DNA from: Lotus japonicus
Taxonomy: Eukaryota; Streptophyta; Magnoliopsida; Fabales; Fabaceae
Reading direction: 5' to 3'
NCBI RefSeq assembly: GCF_012489685.1
Contig: NC_080042.1
Span: 126,501-190,500 of the forward strand
DNA: 64,000 nucleotides
How positions within the stretch are numbered: position 1 is the first letter of the stretch; every line of letters starts with the position of its first letter. Positions 22,303 through 32,446 of the stretch are shown here, in pieces. The translations under genes and the position numbers were made by a program. Below the pieces are notes generated by a model. That model did no database searches, was not told the origin of the DNA, and saw only the letters and a program-made list of their open reading frames with translations.

Positions 22303-23741
22303 GAGGGAGAACTAAGGCGTTGTCTTCGTAGGGGGGAAGGGAGAAGATCCGGTGGTGACAGTGGGTCAGAACGGCGGTGGCCACCACGCTGTGAAGGTTG
22401 CACGGCGGTGGTGGTTCTGGGTCCATTGAGGTTGAGGGAGAGAGAACTTGTTCATGGTGGTATTACAATCATACCCTTCTAAGACTAATTCAATCCTAGC
22501 CATTAAATTTAAGAATATTCCTTGATTCCTTCATCCAACGGTTATAAAAAATGGACCACCGGTGGACCAAAATATAAATGGTCCACCCTAGTGGGCACCC
22601 TGTTCCTATATATCTGTCTAGGAAGAGAAAGTTCACACAAATTAAGGAAAAAAAAATTAATTATGTTGATTTTCATAAAAGTATTATTTATTTTGCTATT
22701 TCACTCTTTAGATGTATTTTATCTTTCTTTATTTATTATTTATGTAAGGACATTTCTTGGAAAAATATCAATAATGCTCCCTTGAAAATCTAAGTGAATA
22801 GATATATAGGAACACATGTTTTTCTTCAAAGTGAACAGTCAGTAAGGAACAGGGTAGTATTATTAAAGCCAATATATTACCAATTTTAAAAATCAATAAA
22901 AATAATATCCTTATTATATAATTGTAATTATTTATAATTTTAGATAATCAGTTATTATTAAAAAAATGATTACTTTGAATTGGATATTTCTTTTAAGAAT
23001 AATCATTTTAAATTTTCTATTACCCGTATGTGTTTTTCAATATCATTAAAAAATAATAAGTTTGTAATGTGTTTTTATAAAATTCGTTCCATCAAAATTA
23101 AATAGAAACTAAAGACAATGAAGAAGAACTTGATAAATCACTAACATATAAATTACAAAATGAACATGAGTGCAAAATTTAAGTACATGAAGAATACATC
23201 TCTTAGAACACCAGGCAAATAACTCCATAAAAATAAAAAGATAAAGAAAGAAAAAACAAAAAATGTAGTACCAACCAAACTCAAAAGATATAGGAATCCA
23301 ACGTGCTACAAACAATTATAGAAAAATATAATTTTCAAAACAAAGTACACTAAATGGTTGAAACAATGTGGAAACTACAAATAAATGGAATTGAGGCTAT
23401 GTAATCTCTGGCAGCAATCAAAGAAGCTTTTTTTTGAATGGTTGTAACAATGTGGAACTCATGGATTAATGTACCAGAGGCCTCTTTTGCACCTAATGTT
23501 TCCATCCCAATAAATTGTAGCATTTTATGGAGCACCAATAGTTTCACGCCGCTTCATGAAGCCTACAAAATTAAAAAGAAACAATTAGATCTACATTAGT
23601 TTTGATGACAAAAGAGGACAAACATGAAGTAAACAATAGTGACACTATTCTAAGACAATTGGAAAAAATAATGCTATATATAACATTTTCCGCACATGAA
23701 TTACATAGTATATATATAGTTCTTTTAAACATAGTTGATGA
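22303..23741. other. Non-coding stretch with a short hairpin shared with 49.0 kb
   Basis: No gene was recognised. At 22557-22599 lies a 43-base segment whose complement also occurs at 48991-49033 and 55001-55043. It contains perfect 9-base arms (GGTGGACCA and TGGTCCACC). From 22800 to 23700 the DNA is AT-rich without coding signal. The right end, up to 23741, is the insertion site of the LINE. Confidence 0.5.
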
Positions 23742-26496
23742 TCAAAGTGGGTTGCAGAGGGAGATCAGAACACTAGCTTCTTTCACTCAACAATTAACTG
23801 GAAGAGGCGGGCAAACTCAATCGTGGGTTTGATGATAGATGAGACTTGGGTGGAGGATCCGGATGTTATTAAAGGAGAGACACAGCGATTTTTTGAGGCT
23901 AAGTTCAAATCAGAATCCTGGAGTCGGCCAAGGTTGGATGGTATCATTTTTAAACAGATGTCAGATTTAGATAACTCTACTCTAGTGGCGCCTTTTGCAG
24001 TGGAAGAAATTAGAGAGGCGGTTTGGGCTTGTGGTGGGGATAAGAGTCCAGGACCAGATGGTTTTAATTTTAAGTTCATTCAGAAATTCTGGGATGTGAT
24101 GGCAGAAGACTTTGTCAAAGCGGTTCAAGAATTCTGGTCTCGTGGGGCGTGGCCGAGAGGGAGCAACGCTTCGTTCATTGTCTTAATCCCCAAGGTTTGC
24201 TCCCCGCAACATCTTGGTGAGTTTAGGCCTATTTCCTTGATTGGGTGTATTTATAAGGTGATCTCAAAGCTGTTGGCGGCACGGTTGAAGCTTGTCCTTT
24301 GGAAAGTTATTGATGATCGCCAGTTTGCATTCCTAGGGGGGAGACATATGTTGGATAGTGTGGTGGTTGTAAATGAGGTAGTTCATGAGGCGCGAGTTTG
24401 TAAGAAACCAACCCTTATTTTTAAGGTGGATTATGAGAAGGCTTATGATTCAGTTCAGTGGGAGTTCTTGTTTTATATGATGAGGAGAATGGGCTTTGCA
24501 GAGAGGTGGCTTGGATGGATTAAAAGTTGTCTTGAATCTGCTTCTGTTTCAGTTTTGGTGAATGGCAGTCCTTGTAATGAGTTTAAGATGGAGAAAGGAC
24601 TCAGGCAAGGGGATCCTCTTGCACCTTTTCTTTTTCTTATTGTAGCGGAGGGGCTTAATGGATTGTTCATGAATGCAGTGAAGATGGGTAAATTCAGTGG
24701 GTTTAAAGTTGGAAGGAATGATTATGTGGAGGTCTCTCTACTTCAGTTTGCTGATGATACTCTCTTTATGGGGGAAGCTACTCTGCAGAATACAGTTGTG
24801 ATTAAATGTGTCTTACGGTGCTTTGAATTGATTTCTGGGTTGAAGGTTAACTTTAACAAGAGTAAGCTAGCGGCTATTTCAATTGCAGATGGCGAGTATC
24901 AGCGGTTTGCATCTATACTGCATTGTAAATTGATGAGGATTCCTTTCATTTATTTGGGTCTTCCAGTAGGAGGACGACCTAAGCTTCTAAATATGTGGGA
25001 TCCAGTAGTCCAAAAATTCAAAGCTAAGTTGTCAGCTTGGAAGTTAAAGTCAGTTTCTTTTGGAGGTAGAATCTGTCTAATTCAGAGTGTCCTTTCAGCT
25101 CTAGCTCTTTTTTATCTGTCTTTCTACAGGATGCCGGTGGGGGTGATCAAAATTTGTAATGGCATCATGAGGGAGTTCCTATGGGGTGGGGGTGAGAACA
25201 CAAGGAAAATTGCTTGGGTAAGCTGGTCCTCAGTTTGCAAACCAAAGGAGGTAGGAGGGTTAGGAATTAAGGACTTGAACTTATTTAATAAGTCACTGCT
25301 TGGTAAATGGAGATGGAGATTTTTGACTGAGCTTGAGAGTTTGTGGTGTCGAGTGATCAAGGCCAAATATTTTGGGGAGACTAGCTTGCGGGTGTCCACA
25401 TGGTGGAGAGATGTGATGGATTCCTCATGTGATGGGAGTGGGGATTGGTTTGATCTTGGTGTGCAAAAATGTGTCAAGAAGGGGAATGCAACAAAGTTTT
25501 GGCTGGAGAATTGGGTAGGCAATGGTATGTTGTGTGATAAATATCATAGGCTATATAATTTGTCTAAACTGAAATATAATTATATTCATAATTGTGGGGT
25601 TTGGGAGCAAGGGGCTTGGAGGTGGATGTTGACCTGGAGGCGGCCGCTATTGGGTAGAGAAATGTTGTGGCTTGATTCACTGTTGGAGGAGGTGAAGAGG
25701 ATGCCTCTTACAGAAGCTGTGGATGATAATTGGATCTGGCTACCAAGTGCTGATGGCGTGTTTTCTGTTAACTCTTTTTACTCTTTTTTGCAGGCTCCCT
25801 ACTTATCGGAATCAGATCCAATTTTTAATCGGGTCTGGCATTCTGCAGCTCCATCTAATGTTAAGGCGTTCTCCTGGAAACTTTTGTGGGATAGAATTCC
25901 TTGTCTAGTAAACTTGTGGAAACGCAAGGTTTTACAGTCTCAGGAGGAGGCCAACTGCAAGTTGTGTTGGGATGGGATGGAGACTTGTGCTCACCTAGTG
26001 TTTTCTTGTTCGGTGGCGATGGATATTTGGCGAGAATGCTATCACTGGATGGGAGTGTTTACAGTGTTACCAATGTCCCCTCGCGAGCATCTTCTCCAAT
26101 TTAATTTTGGCAGCGGGAAGAGACAGCAGAGAGGAGCCTCGTCCATTTGGTTAGCTATTGTGTGGTCAATATGGTTATTGCATAATGAGGTGGTTTTTAG
26201 AGCGGCTGAGGTGGATATCCCGTCGATCTTAGAGCTGATTAAGTGGAGATCATGGCATTGGATTAAAGCTAAGTTGAGTGGATTTTCTTGTTCGTTGTTT
26301 GAATGGTCTAGACACCCGCTTATTTGTCTCCAAGAACTGTAATGGGATTGCAGGTTTTAATTTTTTGTAGCTGGGTTATACTTCTGGGTTGTAGTTTATT
26401 AGCTTTTTTCTTGTTTTTTCTTTTCTCTTTGTATTAAGGGTTGGAGTACCCCTTGTACTCCCTTTAATGCATTCTTTTGCCTATCAAAAAAAAAAA
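23742..26496 (+). mobile_element. 5'-truncated L1-like LINE
   Basis: The copy starts inside ORF2, has a full 3' part, a short 3' UTR ending TACCCCTTGTACTCC...CTATC and an A-tract (26486-26496). The 5' junction is at about 23742, just after an in-frame TGA. A short direct repeat AGTTGAT precedes the 5' end (23733-23739) and overlaps the end of the A-tract (26496-26502), a plausible but short TSD. The 3' UTR words recur in the second LINE at 46.3-47.6 kb, so both belong to one family. Confidence 0.85.
23745..26342 (+). CDS. LINE ORF2 reverse transcriptase, N-terminally truncated but open
   Basis: The open frame runs 866 codons from the junction to the stop at 26342. It starts inside the linker after the endonuclease (KWVAEGDQNTSFFHS), so the endonuclease domain is missing. 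Numbered from 23823: RT fingers and palm span about 60-330, with PGPDGF, the IFKVDYEKAYDSV block, GLRQGDPLAPFLF and the catalytic FADDT at about 309. A C-terminal zinc-binding zf-RVT-type region with CKLCW, CAHLVFSC follows near residues 700-760. No RNase H domain is seen. The enzyme would prime reverse transcription at nicked DNA, but without the endonuclease and 5' promoter this copy is probably dead. The absence of stops indicates a young insertion. Confidence 0.9.
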   Translation, partial: KWVAEGDQNTSFFHSTINWKRRANSIVGLMIDETWVEDPDVIKGETQRFFEAKFKSESWSRPRLDGIIFKQMSDLDNSTLVAPFAVEEIREAVWACGGDKSPGPDGFNFKFIQKFWDVMAEDFVKAVQEFWSRGAWPRGSNASFIVLIPKVCSPQHLGEFRPISLIGCIYKVISKLLAARLKLVLWKVIDDRQFAFLGGRHMLDSVVVVNEVVHEARVCKKPTLIFKVDYEKAYDSVQWEFLFYMMRRMGFAERWLGWIKSCLESASVSVLVNGSPCNEFKMEKGLRQGDPLAPFLFLIVAEGLNGLFMNAVKMGKFSGFKVGRNDYVEVSLLQFADDTLFMGEATLQNTVVIKCVLRCFELISGLKVNFNKSKLAAISIADGEYQRFASILHCKLMRIPFIYLGLPVGGRPKLLNMWDPVVQKFKAKLSAWKLKSVSFGGRICLIQSVLSALALFYLSFYRMPVGVIKICNGIMREFLWGGGENTRKIAWVSWSSVCKPKEVGGLGIKDLNLFNKSLLGKWRWRFLTELESLWCRVIKAKYFGETSLRVSTWWRDVMDSSCDGSGDWFDLGVQKCVKKGNATKFWLENWVGNGMLCDKYHRLYNLSKLKYNYIHNCGVWEQGAWRWMLTWRRPLLGREMLWLDSLLEEVKRMPLTEAVDDNWIWLPSADGVFSVNSFYSFLQAPYLSESDPIFNRVWHSAAPSNVKAFSWKLLWDRIPCLVNLWKRKVLQSQEEANCKLCWDGMETCAHLVFSCSVAMDIWRECYHWMGVFTVLPMSPREHLLQFNFGSGKRQQRGASSIWLAIVWSIWLLHNEVVFRAAEVDIPSILELIKWRSWHWIKAKLSGFSCSLFEWSRHPLICLQEL

Positions 26497-27202
26497 GTTG
26501 ATATCCTACTCAGTTTTTCCGCTGCCATTTTTAAACTGATAAAAAACATAACATTTTTCATGCTCTCCAGACTTTCTTTTTGATATGATATGAACCATTT
26601 TTTGACATAATTAAAGGATTCACTAACATTGGTATGAGAATAAAATGGGATGAATCAAAGAGATAAAATCAAGGATTCACCAACATTCATGAGCCAGATG
26701 AAGATAGAGCAATGTTTTTCAAATCCTTCTATGTCAAATAGCCAGCCCCTATTGAACAAAATGAATAAAAATTCTAGAAGAACATTATTCAATAGTGTGA
26801 AATATTACATTTCCTAGTAGTTCAAACTTTCAATGTGAATGACTCTTTTTTCCTACTCAGTATATAACTCATCTCCAATGTATCAGGTATGCGTAGGAGG
26901 AAGATAAATCAGATATCAGAAGCCGTTTCGTTTTAAACTAACCAAATTTTAAACTAAAATGCTTAGAAATTTGACCTGCAAGTGAAATAAGACCCAGGTC
27001 AGCAAACCTAAATGAGCATTAGCAAAACAAAACCAAAATTCCAAGCTAGGGCTAATGGAATCCCAATTCCAGCTAGTGTTTGGTCTATATTTAAACACAT
27101 TCAATTTTCTACCTCCAAAAATACTTTAACGAATCAAATCGTAAGTGTCTTAAACTTGGATCAATAAAACCATGACAGCACAGTATCAAAAATTGCATGC
27201 TC
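26497..27202. other. Non-coding stretch between the LINE and the plus-strand Tat element
   Basis: No coding similarity was found. It is AT-rich with a few mildly GC-richer pieces (26880-27060). It may continue the sequence left of the LINE. The Tat homology begins at about 27203, inside gag, with no LTR or PBS. Confidence 0.4.
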
Positions 27203-30200
27203 GCGGTTAATTTAACTGAAGCATTGCACATGTGTCTGGAGGCGAACACAATTCGTTTTCCTAAACAACCAAAACGCCTACCAGGCAACGTGGACAGGAG
27301 TAAGTGGTGTGAGTACCACCGAATCGCGGGACACAACACAGATGATTGTTTTACCCTAAAGAAAGAGATTGAGGCCTTAATAAAAGCAGGCTACATGCGT
27401 CAACTGGATGGGCGAAAGGAGTCAGAGGGAGCTGGAACCTCAACGAAGCGTGATGATACAGGGAAGGAAATTGAAGAGTCTGAACCAAAGAAGCAAGCTG
27501 GAGGTGAAACTAAAGGGCGCATTCATTCTATATTTGGAGGATTTCGAGGAGGAGGTATGACTAATTCTTCGAGGAAAAGGTATGTCCATTCCATTAATGC
27601 TGTCTATACAAACGATCAGGGAAGCTGGGGAATCAATCAGCCCGATATTACATTTACTGTTAGAGATTTTGAGGGAGTACAGCCTCATGAAGATGATCCC
27701 ATTGTGGTAATGTTAAAAGTTGCTGATTACGAAATTGAGAGGGTACTGTTGGATCAAGGGAGTTCTGCAGATTTGATATATGGCGATGCATTTGAAAAGT
27801 TAGGGCTTACGGAAACTGATCTGTTACCGTATGATGGGGCGTTAGTTGGTTTTTCAGGTGAGAAGGTATTTGTTAGAGGATATGTGGAGCTAAATACTGT
27901 GTTTGGTGAAGGTAAAAATGAGAAAGCCTTTGCTATTAAGTTTCTTGTGGTACAGTGTACATCGCCGTATAATGTGCTTATTGGAAGACCATCGCTCAAC
28001 AAGCTTGGGACGATTATTTCAACAAGACATTTAACAGTTAAGTATCCATTGGATAAGGGCGGAGTTGGAACTTTGAAGGCTGATCAGGTGGTTGCTAGGA
28101 AGTGCTATTCTGACAGTTTCAAGCAGTATGGTCACATGGGAAAAAGAGCACTGAAGGAGGGACATAGAGTTTTTGGAGTTGATGTTGATCAAGATGAGGT
28201 TAGTTTGGACCCGAGAGAGGGCTTTTCAGATTTCAAGGTGACCCCGGAAGAGGAAACGAAGACAGTGAAGGTGGGCGAAAGGAATTTGAAAGTTGGGGTA
28301 AATTTAACTTCAATCCAGGAAGGCAGACTGGTGCAATTGTTAGCTGAGAACATGGATTTGTTTGCTTGGAGTGCACGCGATCTTCCAGGAATTGATCCAG
28401 AGTTCATTTGCCACAAATTGGCATTGAACCCTGGTGTGAAGCCGATCGCCCAGTTGAAGCGTAAAATGGGCGAAGAGAAAGCACTGGCGGTGAAAACAGA
28501 AACTAACAAGTTAATTGATGCAGGTTTTATAAGGGAAGTGAAGTATCCTACTTGGTTGGCTAACGTTGTCATGGTCAAGAAGAGTAATGGAAAGTGGCGA
28601 ATGTGCACAGATTATACGGATTTAAACAAGCACTGTCCAAAGGATTCATACCCATTGCCAAACATAGATAAGTTGGTGGATCGGGCTTCGGGATTTGGAA
28701 TGTTGAGTTTGATGGACGCGTATTCGGGCTATCATCAAATTCGAATGTATGCGCCAGATGAAGAGAAAACATCATTTATGACGAATCAAGCGAATTATTG
28801 CTATCAAACCATGCTGTTTGGGCTTAAGAACGCAGGAGCAACTTATCAGCGATTGATGGACAGAGTCTTTGAAAAACAAGTGGGGCGTAACATGGAAATT
28901 TATGTGGATGATATGGTGGTCAAGTCAGAGGAAATGGGCGGTCATTGTGCGGATTTGGCTGAGGCTTTTGGAGAAATCAGGAAGCATAACATGCGTTTGA
29001 ATCCGGAAAAATGTTCTTTTGGAATTCAGAGTGGAAAATTCTTGGGCTTTATGATTACTCGAAGGGGAATTGAAGTTAATCCAGATAAGTGCAAAGCAAT
29101 TCTAGAAATGCAGAGCCCAACATCAGTGAAAGAAGTACAGAAGTTAACAGGAAGAATTGCGGCTTTATCACGATTTTTACCATGCTCAGGGAGTAAGGCG
29201 GCTCCATTTTTTCAGTGTTTGAGGAAGAACAAAGCTTTTCAATGGACAGATGAGTGCGAGCGGGCTTTCCAAACTCTAAAGGAGCATCTAGCTAAGCCTC
29301 CCATATTGTCAAAACCAATTCCAGGTATTCCGCTGTCAATTTTCATTTCCATATCAGATAATGCTGTGAGTTCTGTCTTATTGCAAGAAGGTAAAGAGGA
29401 GTTAAGATTTATATATTTTGTGAGCCATGCTTTACAAGGGGCTGAGATAAGGTATCAAAAAATAGAAAAAGCTGCACTAGCTTTGATTATCACCGCTCGG
29501 AAGTTGAGGCCTTATTTTCAAGGTTTTCAAGTCAAAGTCAAAACTGACTTTCCCCTACGCCAAGTACTTCAAAAGCCTGATTTAGCAGGGCGTATGGTTT
29601 CTTGGGCTGTCGAATTGTCAGAATTTGGTATAGTATTTGAGAAGAAGGGACAAATAAAGGCGCAGGGCTTGATAGATTTTGTGAATGAGATGTCTCCGGA
29701 AGAAAAAGTACCAGAAGAAGTGGAATGGTTTTTGTCTGTTGATGGGTCATCAAATCTGAAAGGAAGTGGAGCTGGTATAGTTTTGGAGGGACCAGGTGGA
29801 GTAATTATTGAGCAATCTCTCAAGTTTGACTTCAAGGCGAGCAACAATCAAGCAGAATATGAAGCAATAATAGCAGGGGTGAGGCTTGCCTTGGAGATGA
29901 ACGTACGTTGTATTGTAATAAAAACTGATTCTCAGCTTGTGGCAAATCAGATAAAGGGAGATTATCAGGCGAAGGATATTCAGTTAGCTAAGTATTTGGT
30001 AAAGGTTCAAGAATTGTTGAAGCAGATGGACAAGTTTCAGGTAAATCATGTTCCGAGGGAGGAAAATACAAGGGCGGACATACTATCCAAACTTGCAAGC
30101 ACGAAGAAACCAGGTAACAACAAGTCTGTGATCCAAGAGACTTTGAAGGGTCTAAGTGTGAAGGAGGATGATGTTATGATGGTAACAGGCGGAGCAACTT

Positions 30201-31429
30201 TGGATTGGATGGATAGAATTCGAATGTGCCTGGAAGCGGATGGATCAGATTTAGCTCTGTTTTCAAAGGACCAGATACGAGAGGCGAGTCATTATACTAT
30301 GATGGGTGGACAACTTTACAGGAGGGGCGTAGGAGTACCATTGTTAAGGTGTGTTAGCAAAGAGGATGCAGAAAGGATTATGTTTGAAGTGCATGAGGGG
30401 GTCTGTGCTAGTCATATAGGAGGAAGATCTTTGGCTTCGAAGGTGTTGAGGGCAGGATTTTATTGGCCAACTTTGAAGGGCGATTGTATGGAATATGTTA
30501 AGAAATGTGAAAAGTGCCAAGTTTTTGCTGATCTTCACAGGGCACCTCCTGAAGTTTTAAGTTCAATGAGTTCTTCATGGCCATTTGCAATGTGGGGCGT
30601 AGATATTCTGGGTCCTTTCACTCCAGCAGGGGCGCAAGTCAAGTTTGTTTTGGTGGCGGTGGATTATTTCACGAAGTGGATTGAAGCAGAGTCAATGGCG
30701 AAGATTACAGCCGAGAAGGTTAAAAAATTTTATTGGAGGAAGATAATCTGCAGGTTTGGAGTGCCAGCAACAATTGTTTCTGATAATGGAACACAGTTTA
30801 CAAGCAGGAAGGTCAGAGATTTTTGTGCAGAGATGGGAATTGAAAACAGGTTCGCCTCGGTTGAACATCCACAATCTAATGGGCAGGTTGAAGCAGCAAA
30901 CAAGGTGATTTTGAATGGCGTGAAGAAGAGATTGGGCGAAGCAAAAGGATTGTGGGCAGATGAATTGATCACAGTGGTTTGGGCTTACAACACAACACCC
31001 CAATCCACTACTGGAGAAACACCTTTCAAGTTGGCTTACAGAGTTGATGCAATGATTCCAGTGGAGATACAAGACATGACTTTTCGAGTGGCTACATATG
31101 AAGAAAACCATAATCGGGAAAATGTTCTAGTGGACTTGAATTTGGCGGATGAGGTAAAAGCTGAAGTCCGTTTAAGGGAGGCTGCAGTCAAACAAAGGTC
31201 AGAAAGGCGTTATAATACACGAGTGGTGCCTAGGAGCATGAAAGTGGGCGATTTGGTATTACGCAGAAAGGCAAAAAGTCCAACCGATTCAAAGCTGACA
31301 CCTAACTGGGAAGGTCCATATAGAATTCTGCGAGACTTGGGGCAAGGGGCTTACCACTTGGAGGAATTATCTGGGCGCAGGGTTCCAAGGGCATGGAATG
31401 CACAACACTTGCGCTATTACTACAGTTGA
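27197..31429 (+). CDS. Tat gag(C-term)-protease-RT-RNase H-integrase polyprotein
   Basis: An uninterrupted 1,410-codon frame. In order: gag zinc knuckle C-x2-H-x4-H-x4-C from about residue 38; protease DQGSS near 186; RT with FIREVKYPTWLANVV and catalytic YVDD at 569-572; a decayed first RNase H; a second, plant Tat-type RNase H starting VDGSS near 849 with NNQAEYEA and TDSQL; integrase with the HHCC zinc region from about 1066 (H-x3-...-C-x2-C) and acidic residues at about 1136, 1196 (SDNGTQF) and 1232. The ATG at 27197 is fortuitous, since gag is cut here. The usual RT motif MPFGL reads MLFGL in this copy, while the left copy keeps Pro. The product could not replicate the element alone without LTRs. 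Confidence 0.95.
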   Translation: MLAVNLTEALHMCLEANTIRFPKQPKRLPGNVDRSKWCEYHRIAGHNTDDCFTLKKEIEALIKAGYMRQLDGRKESEGAGTSTKRDDTGKEIEESEPKKQAGGETKGRIHSIFGGFRGGGMTNSSRKRYVHSINAVYTNDQGSWGINQPDITFTVRDFEGVQPHEDDPIVVMLKVADYEIERVLLDQGSSADLIYGDAFEKLGLTETDLLPYDGALVGFSGEKVFVRGYVELNTVFGEGKNEKAFAIKFLVVQCTSPYNVLIGRPSLNKLGTIISTRHLTVKYPLDKGGVGTLKADQVVARKCYSDSFKQYGHMGKRALKEGHRVFGVDVDQDEVSLDPREGFSDFKVTPEEETKTVKVGERNLKVGVNLTSIQEGRLVQLLAENMDLFAWSARDLPGIDPEFICHKLALNPGVKPIAQLKRKMGEEKALAVKTETNKLIDAGFIREVKYPTWLANVVMVKKSNGKWRMCTDYTDLNKHCPKDSYPLPNIDKLVDRASGFGMLSLMDAYSGYHQIRMYAPDEEKTSFMTNQANYCYQTMLFGLKNAGATYQRLMDRVFEKQVGRNMEIYVDDMVVKSEEMGGHCADLAEAFGEIRKHNMRLNPEKCSFGIQSGKFLGFMITRRGIEVNPDKCKAILEMQSPTSVKEVQKLTGRIAALSRFLPCSGSKAAPFFQCLRKNKAFQWTDECERAFQTLKEHLAKPPILSKPIPGIPLSIFISISDNAVSSVLLQEGKEELRFIYFVSHALQGAEIRYQKIEKAALALIITARKLRPYFQGFQVKVKTDFPLRQVLQKPDLAGRMVSWAVELSEFGIVFEKKGQIKAQGLIDFVNEMSPEEKVPEEVEWFLSVDGSSNLKGSGAGIVLEGPGGVIIEQSLKFDFKASNNQAEYEAIIAGVRLALEMNVRCIVIKTDSQLVANQIKGDYQAKDIQLAKYLVKVQELLKQMDKFQVNHVPREENTRADILSKLASTKKPGNNKSVIQETLKGLSVKEDDVMMVTGGATLDWMDRIRMCLEADGSDLALFSKDQIREASHYTMMGGQLYRRGVGVPLLRCVSKEDAERIMFEVHEGVCASHIGGRSLASKVLRAGFYWPTLKGDCMEYVKKCEKCQVFADLHRAPPEVLSSMSSSWPFAMWGVDILGPFTPAGAQVKFVLVAVDYFTKWIEAESMAKITAEKVKKFYWRKIICRFGVPATIVSDNGTQFTSRKVRDFCAEMGIENRFASVEHPQSNGQVEAANKVILNGVKKRLGEAKGLWADELITVVWAYNTTPQSTTGETPFKLAYRVDAMIPVEIQDMTFRVATYEENHNRENVLVDLNLADEVKAEVRLREAAVKQRSERRYNTRVVPRSMKVGDLVLRRKAKSPTDSKLTPNWEGPYRILRDLGQGAYHLEELSGRRVPRAWNAQHLRYYYS

Positions 31430-31560
31430 AGTTGTGTTCTGTTTGTTTCATTTCAGTGTGTTTTATTCTGTTCAAAGACTACGTCGTGTTCGTTGTTTGT
31501 GGTTTCTGTATTTGTTTAAGTGTCAAGACTATGTGGTTTGTCTATTAAGACTTGGTAGCA

Positions 31561-31680
31561 TGCACTCTTTTCTCTACCCATTAGGGAGAGTTTTTAACGA
31601 GGCATGATGTTAATTTTTAATGAAAAAACAGGTATGCACTCTTTTCTCTACCCCAGGCGGGAGAGTTTTTAACGAGGCAT
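31561..31680 (+). repeat. Tandem pair of a Tat spacer motif
   Basis: Two copies about 46 bases long, TGCACTCTTTTCTCTACC...GGAGAG then TTTTTAACGAGGCAT (31561-31605 and 31635-31680), separated by about 29 bases. The ending TTTTTAACGAGGCA is a recurrent motif in plant LTR elements. It lies just after pol and may act in RNA 3'-end formation or plus-strand priming; that is inference. Confidence 0.75.
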
Positions 31681-32446
31681 AACCTTTAAAAATTTCTTGA
31701 GTTCTTTGTTAGCATTTAAGTTACTTTTCAACTTAGGTCTATCAATTGGGCGATTCCAGACAATTGAGAAAGAGTAAGTCTCTTAAAACTAGAGCGTTTG
31801 GCCACGAATTCATAAGCATAGCCTTAACTTGGATTAAGCTTGTCCAACTTAAGCACAAAGTCTCCAAGCGAGCAAATTTCTATATCAGAACAAATTGCGC
31901 TTCTGATCTTTTTATTTTTGATTCACTTCAAAATGCAAAGGCCTTATGAATTCAAAGAATAGTTGTTAAAGAAAAATCAATTTTTTCTTGAAACAGAAAA
32001 TTTTGAATAAGCCCAGGGCTTTGAGTTTTGTAAGAATTTGTCAAAGCCTTCTTCATAAGGTAGACAATTTTTTAAGATCAACGCCTTTGTGGATAACCGA
32101 ATCCAGAAGAAAGGTATTTTCGCAGTACATTATTTTCATATTCTTATGCTGTTATAGTAGTAATTTAAGTTTAGAGAACACAATAACTTTCGATTCAGAT
32201 TACTGAGTTATTACTTTTTAAGAAGGAAAGGAATGAGAGATTTTATAGGAGGATAAGTGTTTTTAAAGCATAGTATAGGGGTGACGCTGAGATTTTGAAC
32301 TTAAACTTTGTTGCATTAATATTAGAGGGGGGCGTTACATTTGAATAAAAGCGGGGAATGCAGGAAATAAAAAGCAGGAAACTAATCAACCGTTTGGTAT
32401 AAGACCAACGGGAACAAAATATCATTTCAACTTTTCTTAGGAAGGA
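31681..32446 (+). other. Non-coding spacer of the Tat element
   Basis: It lies between pol with its repeat pair and the 3' end of the antisense gene. No long frame. It could hold the 3' UTR and poly(A) signal for the antisense gene on the minus strand. Confidence 0.5.

Noticed and set aside
25124..25522. 132-residue antisense frame inside the LINE
   Set aside because: Shadow of ORF2 codon bias, rich in Ser/Pro/Leu, no homology recognised.
28189..28608. Long antisense frames inside the Tat pol (139, 92, 139 residues)
   Set aside because: Shadows of a strongly coding opposite strand; no splice sites or conserved text.
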